Shown one piece after another: positions 57,010-64,000 of a DNA stretch of 64,000 nt. The notes under the pieces were generated by a model that ran no database searches, was not told the origin of the DNA, and saw nothing but the letters and a program-made list of their open reading frames with translations. The position numbers and the translations under genes were made by a program. This stretch comes from Mycobacterium intracellulare ATCC 13950 (lineage in GTDB: Bacteria; Actinomycetota; Actinomycetes; Mycobacteriales; Mycobacteriaceae). The stretch lies in the NCBI RefSeq assembly GCF_000277125.1, contig NC_016946.1, forward strand, positions 1,736,001 through 1,800,000. The letters are read 5' to 3'. Position 1 is the stretch's first letter; every line of letters starts with the position of its first letter.

Positions 57010-57204
57010 TGCACATCCAATCCGCTTGTAGCCCAGGCAATCCGGCACTGCGCACACCGAATCCACGTGCTGAGTGTGCTTTTACGTTCGATACCCGAGT
57101 ACCAGATGGTCAAACCTCGAGGGCCGCCGCCCGGGTGACTGCTCGATGCGAACAATCGGCGCCGGGGCGGGTCAAAAGGCGTGGTTTCGGGTAGGCGATA
57201 CGCC

Positions 57205-59571
57205 ATGCTGCAGGTAATCACCCGGCTAGCCATTGCCGCCCCGCGCCGCATCGTCGGGATCGCCTTCCTGGTGCTGGTGGGGGCCGCAGTCTTCGGGCTT
57301 CCGGTGGTCAACAGCCTTTCCGGCGGTGGCTTTCAGGACCCGACCTCGGAGTCCGCGCGGGCAACCGAGGTCCTGCGCGACAGGTTCAACCAAACCGATC
57401 AGCAGATGCTGATCGTGGTGACGGCCCCGGACGGCGTCCGCAGCGAATCGGCGCGCCGGGTCGCCACCGACATCGTCGACCAGCTGAAACGGTCGCCGTG
57501 GGTGCTCAACGTGTCGTCGGCGTGGACCATGCCGCCCGATCGCCCCCAGGCCGCGTCTCAGCTGATCAGCAAGGACAACAAATCCGGGATGATCGTCGCC
57601 GGCCTGAAAGGCGGCGAGAACGACGCGCAGAAGTACGCCAGCACGCTCACCAGCGACCTGGTGCACGACCGCGACGGCGTGACCGTGCGCGCCGGCGGCA
57701 TGGCCGTGGCATACGCGCAGATCAACGGGCAGAACCAGCGGGATCTGCTGTTGATGGAGTCCATCGCGATCCCGCTGAGCTTCGCGGTCCTGGTCTGGGT
57801 GCTCGGCGGTGTGGTGGCGGCGACGCTGCCGATCGTCCTTGGCCTCTTGGCCATCGTCGGCACCATGTCGGTGCTGCGGTTGATCAGCTTCGCCACCGAC
57901 GTGTCGACCTACGCCCTGGACCTGAGCATCGCCATGGGCCTGGCCCTGGCCATCGACTACAACCTGCTGATCATCACCCGCTACCGCGAGGAGCTGGCCC
58001 GGACCGAGGACCGCGACCGGGCGCTGTATCGCACCATGGCCACCGCCGGCCGGACCGTGCTGTTCTCGGCCACGACCGTCGGGCTGTCGATGGCGGTGAT
58101 GGCGCTGTTCCCGATGTACTTTCTGAAATCGTCCGCCTACACCATCGTGGTCACAGCGATCATCGTGGCGATCGCCGCGGTGGTGGTCACCCCGGCGGCG
58201 ATCGTGCTGCTGGGGCCCCGGCTGCACGTGCTGGACGCCCGACGGGTGCTGCACCGCATCCTGCACGGACAGCGGTCGTTTCGCGACCACGCGCACCAGC
58301 CACTCGAGGACCAGTTCTGGTACCGGTCGACCCGGTACGTGCTGCGCCACGCCATCCCGATCGGCCTGAGCGTCGTGGCGCTGCTGCTATTGCTGGGCGC
58401 GCCGTTCTTGGGGGTGAAGTGGGGCTTCCCGGACGAGCGCGTGCTGCCCGAATCCGCGTCGGCGCGCCAGGTCGCCGACATGCTGGACAACGACTTCGCG
58501 AACGGGTTCGGCACCGAGGTGTCCGTCGTCGTGCCCGACGCCCGCGGCGTGACCCTCGCCGAGCTGCAGCGGTACGCCGCAGACCTGTCGCGCGTGCCCG
58601 ACGTGTCTTCGGTCAGCGCACCGGCCGGGACGTTCGCCGAGGGGAATCGGGTGGGGCCGCCCGTCGCCCCCACCGGTGTGGCCAACGGCAGCGCGTTCTT
58701 GACCGTCTCCACCACCGCGCCGCTCTATTCGCAGGCCTCGAACACCCAGCTGGACCGGTTGCATCAGGTCGCGGGGCCGGGCGGGCGCGCGGTTCAGATG
58801 ACCGGGCTCGCGCAGATCAACCGCGACAGCGTCGACGCGATCACCCAGCGTCTGCCGATCGTGTTCGCCCTGATCGCCCTCATCACGTTCGCGCTGCTCT
58901 TCTTGCTGACTGGCAGCGCGGTGCTGCCGTTGCAGGCGCTGGTGTGCAACGTGTTGTCGTTGACGGCGGCGTTCGGGGCGATGGTGTGGATCTTCCAGGA
59001 CGGCCATCTGGGCGCCCTGGGTACCACCCCCAACGGGACGCTGAACGCCAACATCCCCGTGCTGCTGTTCTGCATCGCCTTCGGGCTGGCCACGGATTAC
59101 GAGGTCTTTCTGGTCTCGCGCATCCACGAGTACTGGCTGGCCTCGCAGGCCATGCGCGAGACGCCGCCCACCGCGGCCGAGGCGCGCGCCGCCACCGACG
59201 AGAGCGCGGCCCTGGGCATTGCCGGCATCGGCCGCGTCGTGACGACCGCCGCGGTGGTGATGTCGATTTCGTTCGCCGCGCTGATCCCGGCGCACGTGTC
59301 GTTCATGCGCATGCTGGGTCTGGGCCTCACGCTCGGCGTGCTGGTCGACGCCACCCTGGTGCGCATGGTGCTGGTTCCGGCGTTCATCCACCTGCTGGGC
59401 CGCTGGACGTGGTGGGCGCCGCGGCCGTTGGTCTCGCTGCGCGAACGGTCCGCCATCGGGGAGGACGGCGAGATCGCGGTCGGACGCGGCCGCTGGGCCC
59501 GCGACGCGCCCGACGCGGGCCGCGCACTGATCAGAAGGTGGCCCACCAAGGCCACGACCGGGCGCGGGTGA
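57205..59571 (+). CDS. MMPL-family RND transporter
   Basis: The 788-residue protein has two six-helix RND halves, each with a large extracytoplasmic loop (about 40-175 and 400-540). Conserved D and Y residues are in LAIDYNLLIITRYREEL and FGLATDYEVFLVSRIHEYW, the proton-relay and family motif positions. MmpL proteins export lipids across the inner membrane; the cargo is unknown. ATG 57205 was chosen; a GTG at 57181 would add eight residues. It is followed by a DMT-type protein 74 nt on. Confidence 0.9.
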   Translation: MLQVITRLAIAAPRRIVGIAFLVLVGAAVFGLPVVNSLSGGGFQDPTSESARATEVLRDRFNQTDQQMLIVVTAPDGVRSESARRVATDIVDQLKRSPWVLNVSSAWTMPPDRPQAASQLISKDNKSGMIVAGLKGGENDAQKYASTLTSDLVHDRDGVTVRAGGMAVAYAQINGQNQRDLLLMESIAIPLSFAVLVWVLGGVVAATLPIVLGLLAIVGTMSVLRLISFATDVSTYALDLSIAMGLALAIDYNLLIITRYREELARTEDRDRALYRTMATAGRTVLFSATTVGLSMAVMALFPMYFLKSSAYTIVVTAIIVAIAAVVVTPAAIVLLGPRLHVLDARRVLHRILHGQRSFRDHAHQPLEDQFWYRSTRYVLRHAIPIGLSVVALLLLLGAPFLGVKWGFPDERVLPESASARQVADMLDNDFANGFGTEVSVVVPDARGVTLAELQRYAADLSRVPDVSSVSAPAGTFAEGNRVGPPVAPTGVANGSAFLTVSTTAPLYSQASNTQLDRLHQVAGPGGRAVQMTGLAQINRDSVDAITQRLPIVFALIALITFALLFLLTGSAVLPLQALVCNVLSLTAAFGAMVWIFQDGHLGALGTTPNGTLNANIPVLLFCIAFGLATDYEVFLVSRIHEYWLASQAMRETPPTAAEARAATDESAALGIAGIGRVVTTAAVVMSISFAALIPAHVSFMRMLGLGLTLGVLVDATLVRMVLVPAFIHLLGRWTWWAPRPLVSLRERSAIGEDGEIAVGRGRWARDAPDAGRALIRRWPTKATTGRG

Positions 59572-59645
59572 CCCGACATGTGTTGTGAGGCAACGCCTTC
59601 GACCGGCACCGCGGCGCCGATCCCGGACGGGACGGAGTAATCCCC

Positions 59646-60560
59646 ATGGGCCGAACCGATATCGCCGCCCTGCTCGCGCTGAGTTCCGCGTTGTGCGTCG
59701 CGGTCGGCGACGTCTTGCAGCAACGTGCGGCGCACTGCATCACCGACAGGGCGGTCGGTTCGGTCGAGTTGTTCGCCAATCTGCTTCGCAGCCAACGATG
59801 GTGGTGGGGCACTGTGTTGTTGGCAGCCAGCATCGGATTGCAGGCAGCGGCCCTGGCCGGCGGATCGGTTTTGCTGGTGCAGGCGCTGCTGATGTTTTCG
59901 GTGCTCTTCGCGCTGCCCATCAACGCCAGGTTCTCGCATCGCGCGGTGACCGCCGGCGAGTGGATGTGGGCCGCCTTGTTGACGGCCGGGGTAAGCGTGG
60001 TCGTCATCGTCGGCAATCCGCGGGCCGGGCATTCGGGCGCCTCGCTGGGAACCTGGGCCGCGGTGGCCGTCGTCCTGGGCCCGCTATTGGTCGGCTGTGT
60101 GCTGGCCGGACGGAGCCGCGGCGGGGCCGTGGCCGCGGTGTTCTTCGCGTTGGTGTCGGGGTCGCTGTGGGGCATCTTTGCGGTGCTCACCAAGGAGGTC
60201 GTCGCCCGGCTCGGGGACGGCCTCGGCGCGGTGATTCGGACTCCCGAGCTGTACGCCTGCATCCTGGTCGCGCTGGGCGGTGTGGCGTGGAGCCAGTCGG
60301 CGTTTCGGGCCGGGCCGCTCACGGCGTCCATGCCCACTTTGCAGATGTCACAGCCGGTGGTGGCAGCGGTGCTGGGCGTGGTCGTGCTCGGCGAGACGCT
60401 GAACACGGGTCGCGCCGGGATGATCGCCCTGGTGGCGGCCGCGTCGGTGATGACGGCGGCCATCATCAAACTCGCCCGCGTCGAGGCCGTCGCGACCCGC
60501 GACCGGGCCGAAGCGCAGCTGCAGGAAGCCCGCGCAGATGTGGTGCCGCGAGGTCACTGA
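59646..60560 (+). CDS. DMT-superfamily membrane transporter (EamA-like)
   Basis: The 304-residue protein has about nine to ten hydrophobic segments from residue 7 to 275 and the C-terminal motif PTLQMSQPVVAAVLGVVVLGETLNTGRAG, typical of EamA/DMT members, then a charged tail. The substrate is unknown. ATG 59646 follows CGGAG at fair spacing. It is likely transcribed alone or with the MmpL gene. Confidence 0.75.
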   Translation: MGRTDIAALLALSSALCVAVGDVLQQRAAHCITDRAVGSVELFANLLRSQRWWWGTVLLAASIGLQAAALAGGSVLLVQALLMFSVLFALPINARFSHRAVTAGEWMWAALLTAGVSVVVIVGNPRAGHSGASLGTWAAVAVVLGPLLVGCVLAGRSRGGAVAAVFFALVSGSLWGIFAVLTKEVVARLGDGLGAVIRTPELYACILVALGGVAWSQSAFRAGPLTASMPTLQMSQPVVAAVLGVVVLGETLNTGRAGMIALVAAASVMTAAIIKLARVEAVATRDRAEAQLQEARADVVPRGH

Positions 60561-60646
60561 CCTCGCCCGAGTGACGAATTCATTGCGGCGGAGACACCGA
60601 ACGGCCGCCCGCGCCGGTGCGGGCACGTCGGGTCGGCGAAACCCTT

Positions 60647-60652
60647 TAGAAT
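60647..60652 (+). promoter_or_regulatory. Possible -10 element of the ldtB promoter
   Basis: TAGAAT lies 55 nt before the ATG at 60708 and fits the mycobacterial TANNNT -10 pattern. No clear -35 box was seen. Confidence 0.35.
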
Positions 60653-60707
60653 GCGTGCAGCGAGGTCAGCGGTGACCAACTTCGAGAATTGAATGGAAGG
60701 TCACTGG

Positions 60708-61904
60708 ATGACGCCTTTGCGTGGACGCAGATCGTGGCTGGCGGCCGCGATCGCCGCGGTTGCCGTGTTTGCCGTCGCCTGCGGTGGCAACCACGCGGCC
60801 GCGCCGGCGAAGGTGATCTTCGACAAGGGCACGCCCTTTGCCGACCTGCTGGTCCCCAAGCTCACCTCCTCGGTGACCGACGGCGCCGTCGGCGTGACGG
60901 TGGATGCGCCGGTGACGGTGAGCGTCGCCGACGGCGTGCTCGCGTCGGTCACCATGGTCAACGAAAACGGCAGGTCGATCAGCGGGAAGCTGAGCCCCGA
61001 CGGGCTGCGCTGGTCCACCACCGAGCAGCTCGGCTACAACAGGCGCTACACGCTGAACGTCAAGGCGACCGGGCTGGGTGGCGCGGCCAGCAAGCAGATG
61101 ACCTTCGCGACCAGCTCACCGGCCCACCTGACCATGCCGTACGTCAGTCCGGTCGACGGCGAGGTGGTGGGCATCGGCCAACCGGTGGCGATCCGCTTCG
61201 ACGAGAACATCGCGGACCGGGCGGCGGCCCAGAAGGCCATCACCATCACCACGAACCCTCCGGTGGAGGGTGCGTTCTACTGGCTCAACAATCGCGAAGT
61301 ACGTTGGCGCCCAGAGCATTTCTGGAAGTCGGGAACGGCCATCGACGTGGCCGTCAACACCTACGGCGTGGATCTGGGCGACGGGATGTTCGGTGAGGAC
61401 AACGTCAAGACGCACTTCACCATTGGCGACGAGGTGATTTCGACCGCCGACGACACCACGAAGACCGTGACCGTGCGGGTCAACGGTGAGGTCGTCAAGA
61501 CCATGCCGACGTCGATGGGCAAGGACAGCACGCCAACGGCCAACGGCATCTACATCGTTGGCGCGCGGTTCAAACACATGATCATGGATTCGTCGACCTA
61601 CGGGGTTCCGGTCAACTCGCCCAACGGATATCGCACCGAAGTCGACTGGGCCACCCAGATGTCCTACAGCGGAGTCTTTGTGCACTCCGCGCCGTGGTCG
61701 GTCGGCGCCCAGGGCCACACCAACACCAGCCACGGATGCCTGAACGTCAGCCCCAGCAACGCCGAATGGTTCTACGACCACAGCAAGAGCGGTGACATCG
61801 TCGAGGTTGTGCACACGGTGGGGCCGACCTTGCCGGGCACCGAGGGGCTCGGCGACTGGAACATCCCGTGGCCGGAGTGGAAGGCGGGCAACGCCAACAC
61901 CTGA
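60708..61904 (+). CDS. ldtB: L,D-transpeptidase lipoprotein LdtB/LppS
   Basis: The 398-residue protein is the homolog of M. tuberculosis Rv2518c (LdtMt2). It has a lipoprotein signal ending VFAVAC-GG, two Ig-like domains (about 35-245), and a YkuD catalytic domain. The active-site motif is [10 protein letters not shown] with C344 and H342. It makes 3-3 cross-links in peptidoglycan. The start ATG 60708 has GAAGG seven bases upstream. Its stop shares a hairpin with the convergent lipoprotein gene. Confidence 0.96.
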   Translation: MTPLRGRRSWLAAAIAAVAVFAVACGGNHAAAPAKVIFDKGTPFADLLVPKLTSSVTDGAVGVTVDAPVTVSVADGVLASVTMVNENGRSISGKLSPDGLRWSTTEQLGYNRRYTLNVKATGLGGAASKQMTFATSSPAHLTMPYVSPVDGEVVGIGQPVAIRFDENIADRAAAQKAITITTNPPVEGAFYWLNNREVRWRPEHFWKSGTAIDVAVNTYGVDLGDGMFGEDNVKTHFTIGDEVISTADDTTKTVTVRVNGEVVKTMPTSMGKDSTPTANGIYIVGARFKHMIMDSSTYGVPVNSPNGYRTEVDWATQMSYSGVFVHSAPWSVGAQGHTNTSHGCLNVSPSNAEWFYDHSKSGDIVEVVHTVGPTLPGTEGLGDWNIPWPEWKAGNANT

Positions 61905-61917
61905 CCGGCTCGGTCAG
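61901..61917. terminator. Bidirectional terminator hairpin over two convergent stop codons
   Basis: CTGACCG-GCT-CGGTCAG is a perfect 7-bp stem with a 3-nt loop. It contains the ldtB TGA (61902-61904) on one arm and the lipoprotein stop (61914-61916) on the other. Confidence 0.6.
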
Positions 61918-62318
61918 TCGATCTTGTGCCAGTTTCCGCAGCTTCGGGTCATGAACGCGGTGTCGGTCGGCATGATCCGAACCACCTGGGGGCCGTCGCC
62001 GACGTTGTTGTCGATGATGTCGTTGGTGTCGAAACTGCGCAGCCTCGCCCAATAACAGCCGTATTTGCCGCCATCGGTCCGATAGGTGCCCGCCGCGATG
62101 TCCTTGTTGACGATGTAAGTGCCGTTGGCCTCGATGGACGTCTTCGGGCCCGGTGGGGGCGGCGGGGCGACGGTCTTCGTCACCGTTTTGGTCTCAGCCG
62201 GCGGCGTCGATATGACCGTCGTCGACGTGTGGCTCGAACCACCGCAGCCCGCGAGGAACAGCGCGGCGGCCGCGATGGCCGTTCGCATCATGGGCGAGGC
62301 AAGACGTTGTCGATTCAC
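61914..62318 (-). CDS. Small secreted lipoprotein
   Basis: The 134-residue protein has a signal peptide with lipobox LFLAGC (C25), then a Pro/Thr-rich stretch (TKTVTKTVAPPPPPG), and a globular part NGTYIVNKDIAAGTYRTDGGKYGCYWARL to MTRSCGNWHKID. The latter is typical of small mycobacterial lipoproteins. Its function is unknown, possibly envelope-related given the ldtB neighbour. GTG 62318 is used as start; ATG codons nine and ten residues on are alternatives. Confidence 0.75.
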   Translation of the reverse strand: MNRQRLASPMMRTAIAAAALFLAGCGGSSHTSTTVISTPPAETKTVTKTVAPPPPPGPKTSIEANGTYIVNKDIAAGTYRTDGGKYGCYWARLRSFDTNDIIDNNVGDGPQVVRIMPTDTAFMTRSCGNWHKID

Positions 62319-62402
62319 TGCATTCCACTCACCGGTGCAACAGCGGTGCGCGGAGTCGCTACCACCGTAAAAGGTCAGGGAGCGGCGATGCTCCCTGACC
62401 AA

Positions 62403-62479
62403 TGGGGTGAGTGACGGGACTCGAACCCGCGACATTCAGGATCACAACCTGACGCTCTACCAACTGAACTACACCCACC
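62403..62479 (-). tRNA. hisT: tRNA-His (GTG anticodon)
   Basis: The mature RNA is read on the minus strand. The acceptor arms GTGGGTG/CACTCAC have the extra G(-1) encoded at 62479 opposite discriminator C at 62406. The anticodon loop TTGTGAT (anticodon GTG) is in a TCAGG/CCTGA stem. The 3' CCA is encoded at 62405-62403. It lies next to orn as in M. tuberculosis. Confidence 0.95.
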
Positions 62480-62527
62480 ATGGCTGTGTGCCGACCCGCA
62501 GGCCTGCACGAGCAGCGACTGTAGATA

Positions 62528-63175
62528 CTAGCGGCTCGTCGGCGCGCTGGCCGAATCGCTTGGTCCCGGTGCGTCTCGTCCACCGTCAAGGGAGGTGACC
62601 ACCGCCTCGATTTCGCTGGTAGACGGGCCCGGTGGGGAGACGAACGCGGTGCGCCGATAGAACTGCAATTCGCGGATCGACTCATGGATGTCGGCCAGTG
62701 CGCGGTGGGCGAGCCCCTTGGTGGGCTGGCCGAAGTAGATCCGCGGATACCAGCGGCGGCAGAGTTCTTTGATCGAGCTCACATCGATCATGCGGTAGTG
62801 CAGGTACGTGTCCAGCGCCGGCATGTCGCGCACGATGAACGCGCGATCGGTGGCGATCGAGTTTCCTGCCAGCGGCGCCGTCTTGGGTTGCTTGACGTGT
62901 TGGCCGATGTAGTCCAGCACCATCGCCTCGGCAGTCGCCAGGTCGACGGCGGACGCCCGCACCTCGTCGATCAACCCGGAGCGCGAATGCATTTCGGTCA
63001 CCACGTCACCCATCGCCGAGAGGGCGGCGTCGTCGGCGTGGATCACCACGTCCACACCGTCGCCGAGGATGTTCAGATCGGCGTCGGTGACCAGGGCCGC
63101 GATCTCGATCAGCTTGTCCGAACCGAGATCGAGTCCGGTCATCTCGCAGTCGATCCACACCAATTCGTCACGCAC
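62528..63175 (-). CDS. orn: Oligoribonuclease
   Basis: The 215-residue protein is the DEDDh exonuclease Orn. [11 protein letters not shown] has D9 and E11, later acidic residues lie in TDRAFI and LADIHES, and [10 protein letters not shown] supplies the histidine. It degrades short RNA oligonucleotides. The GTG start at 63175 gives the 215-residue length of M. tuberculosis Orn. The C-terminal tail after about residue 190 is variable and Ser/Pro-rich. Confidence 0.96.
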   Translation of the reverse strand: MRDELVWIDCEMTGLDLGSDKLIEIAALVTDADLNILGDGVDVVIHADDAALSAMGDVVTEMHSRSGLIDEVRASAVDLATAEAMVLDYIGQHVKQPKTAPLAGNSIATDRAFIVRDMPALDTYLHYRMIDVSSIKELCRRWYPRIYFGQPTKGLAHRALADIHESIRELQFYRRTAFVSPPGPSTSEIEAVVTSLDGGRDAPGPSDSASAPTSR

Positions 63176-63183
63176 AGCGCTCA

Positions 63184-63286
63184 GACTAGTGGCGATCGCA
63201 AGCGCGGCGGAGCCGGGCGCGGCGGGTCGCCACCATCGGACTCGTGGCGATCGCAAGCGCGGCGGAGCCGGGCGCGGCGGGTCGCC
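63184..63286 (+). repeat. Direct repeat, two copies of about 48 bp at 55-bp spacing
   Basis: The copies at 63184-63231 and 63239-63286 share almost all bases, beginning at GTGGCGATCGCAAGCG. The unit begins GTGGCGA and ends TCGCC(AC), so each copy can form a stem. An inverted relative occurs at 50103-50141. It lies between orn and the start of the ATPase gene. Confidence 0.7.
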
Positions 63287-63376
63287 GTTGGGCCTCGCCC
63301 CCGGATCCGCCCGAGAAGTAGGGTGAGCGTTGTCGAACTGCATGCCGAATCACTGGGGAAGAGGGGGCGCAGCACG

Positions 63377-64000
63377 ATGAGCACCGATTCAGCGGCAACG
63401 CCGGCGAGCCGGATCGCGGACGGCTACGCCGTCGACGGCCAGGCACTGGAATTGGGCACCGTCGTGGTCGACGGCGCCGCCGATCCGACGGCGCAGATCC
63501 GCATTCCGCTGGCGACCGTGAACAGGCACGGGCTGGTGGCCGGCGCCACCGGAACCGGCAAGACCAAGACGCTGCAGCTGATCGCCGAACAGCTCAGCGC
63601 CGCGGGTGTACCCGTGCTGATGGCCGACGTGAAGGGCGACCTGTCCGGGTTGTCCGCACCGGGGAAGGGCGACGACAAAACCGCCGCGCGTGCCCGCGAC
63701 ACGGGAGACGACTGGACTCCGACGGGCTTCCCGGTTGAGTTCCTGTCGCTGGGCACCGGTGGGCTCGGCGTGCCGGTTCGGGCCACCGTCGACAGCTTCG
63801 GCCCGGTTCTGCTGTCAAAGGTGTTGGGGCTCAACGCCACTCAAGAGTCCACCCTGGGCCTGATCTTCCACTGGGCCAAGGAATCGAATTACCAGCTGGT
63901 CACCCTGGCCAACCTGCGTGATGCCATCACTCACCTGACCAGCGACGAGGGCAAGGCCGACCTGAAATCCCTTGGCGGTGTGTCGTCCACGACGGCCGGC
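63377..64000 (+). CDS. HerA-like/DUF853 ATPase, 5' part (Rv2510c type)
   Basis: The reading frame runs from ATG 63377 to the right edge without a stop, giving 208 residues. The protein begins MSTDSAATPASRIADGYAVD and has a Walker A motif GATGTGKTKT (about 56-65). LMADVKGDLSGL, with its VKGD, follows as in HerA-type helicase domains of DUF853. The second half is outside the window. The position after orn matches M. tuberculosis Rv2510c. Confidence 0.88.
   Translation, partial: MSTDSAATPASRIADGYAVDGQALELGTVVVDGAADPTAQIRIPLATVNRHGLVAGATGTGKTKTLQLIAEQLSAAGVPVLMADVKGDLSGLSAPGKGDDKTAARARDTGDDWTPTGFPVEFLSLGTGGLGVPVRATVDSFGPVLLSKVLGLNATQESTLGLIFHWAKESNYQLVTLANLRDAITHLTSDEGKADLKSLGGVSSTTAG

Overview
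This is a high-GC window with a mycobacterial gene set. The right half (about 36.2-64 kb) contains genes I recognise with Mycobacterium tuberculosis counterparts: a Tat-exported Rv2525c-type protein, the giant type I fatty acid synthase (fas), acpS, an M20 peptidase (Rv2522c type), bcp, a 75-residue DUF3618 protein (Rv2520c type), the L,D-transpeptidase ldtB/lppS (Rv2518c type), tRNA-His, orn, and the start of an Rv2510c-type ATPase. The order broadly matches M. tuberculosis. The species cannot be fixed from sequence alone; a slow-growing non-tuberculous mycobacterium is my inference.

The left part (about 2.3-35.7 kb) is a dense catabolic region. It holds two cytochrome P450s, a 3Fe-4S-type ferredoxin, two Rieske oxygenases, six acyl-CoA dehydrogenase subunits, two acyl-CoA synthetases, a double-length CaiB-type CoA transferase, a pair of hotdog hydratase subunits, an alcohol dehydrogenase, an aldehyde dehydrogenase, an SDR, an LLM flavin enzyme, an amidohydrolase and a CrtC-like protein. 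The content fits oxidative attack on a hydrophobic substrate followed by CoA activation and beta-oxidation-like cycles; the substrate is unknown. Three regulators sit in it: a TetR-hotdog fusion, a GntR/FadR-type protein and an XRE/MmyB-type protein, plus an Rv1364c-type PAS-phosphatase-kinase-STAS stress regulator.

The most interesting signal is a shared AT-rich sequence of the form CTA-N3-TAG-TA(A/T)A(A/G)ATA. It recurs at six promoter regions of the catabolic region (about 4.78, 19.36, 21.88, 25.92, 32.18 and 34.78 kb) and almost nowhere else that I can see. It looks like the operator of one regulon; the GntR gene flanked by the 21.88 kb copy is the leading candidate regulator. A second notable structure is a 50-bp tandem repeat at 14.9-15.06 kb. 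It encodes three identical 17-residue micro-ORFs linked by GTGA overlaps, the last overlapping the start of an acyl-CoA synthetase.

At 36.2-50.1 kb come the fas neighbourhood, with a long leader carrying a possible 31-codon upstream ORF, then acpS, the peptidase and a third P450. At 50.1-52.45 kb lies a small accessory island of unknown genes: a zinc-ribbon/winged-helix protein, short overlapping ORFs, a 45-residue membrane protein, two adjacent G-quadruplex motifs and many short inverted repeats. From 52.46 kb to the end the core genes resume, with tRNA-Lys, an Eis-like acetyltransferase divergent from an MmpL transporter, a DMT-type membrane protein, ldtB convergent with a small lipoprotein, tRNA-His, orn and a truncated ATPase gene.
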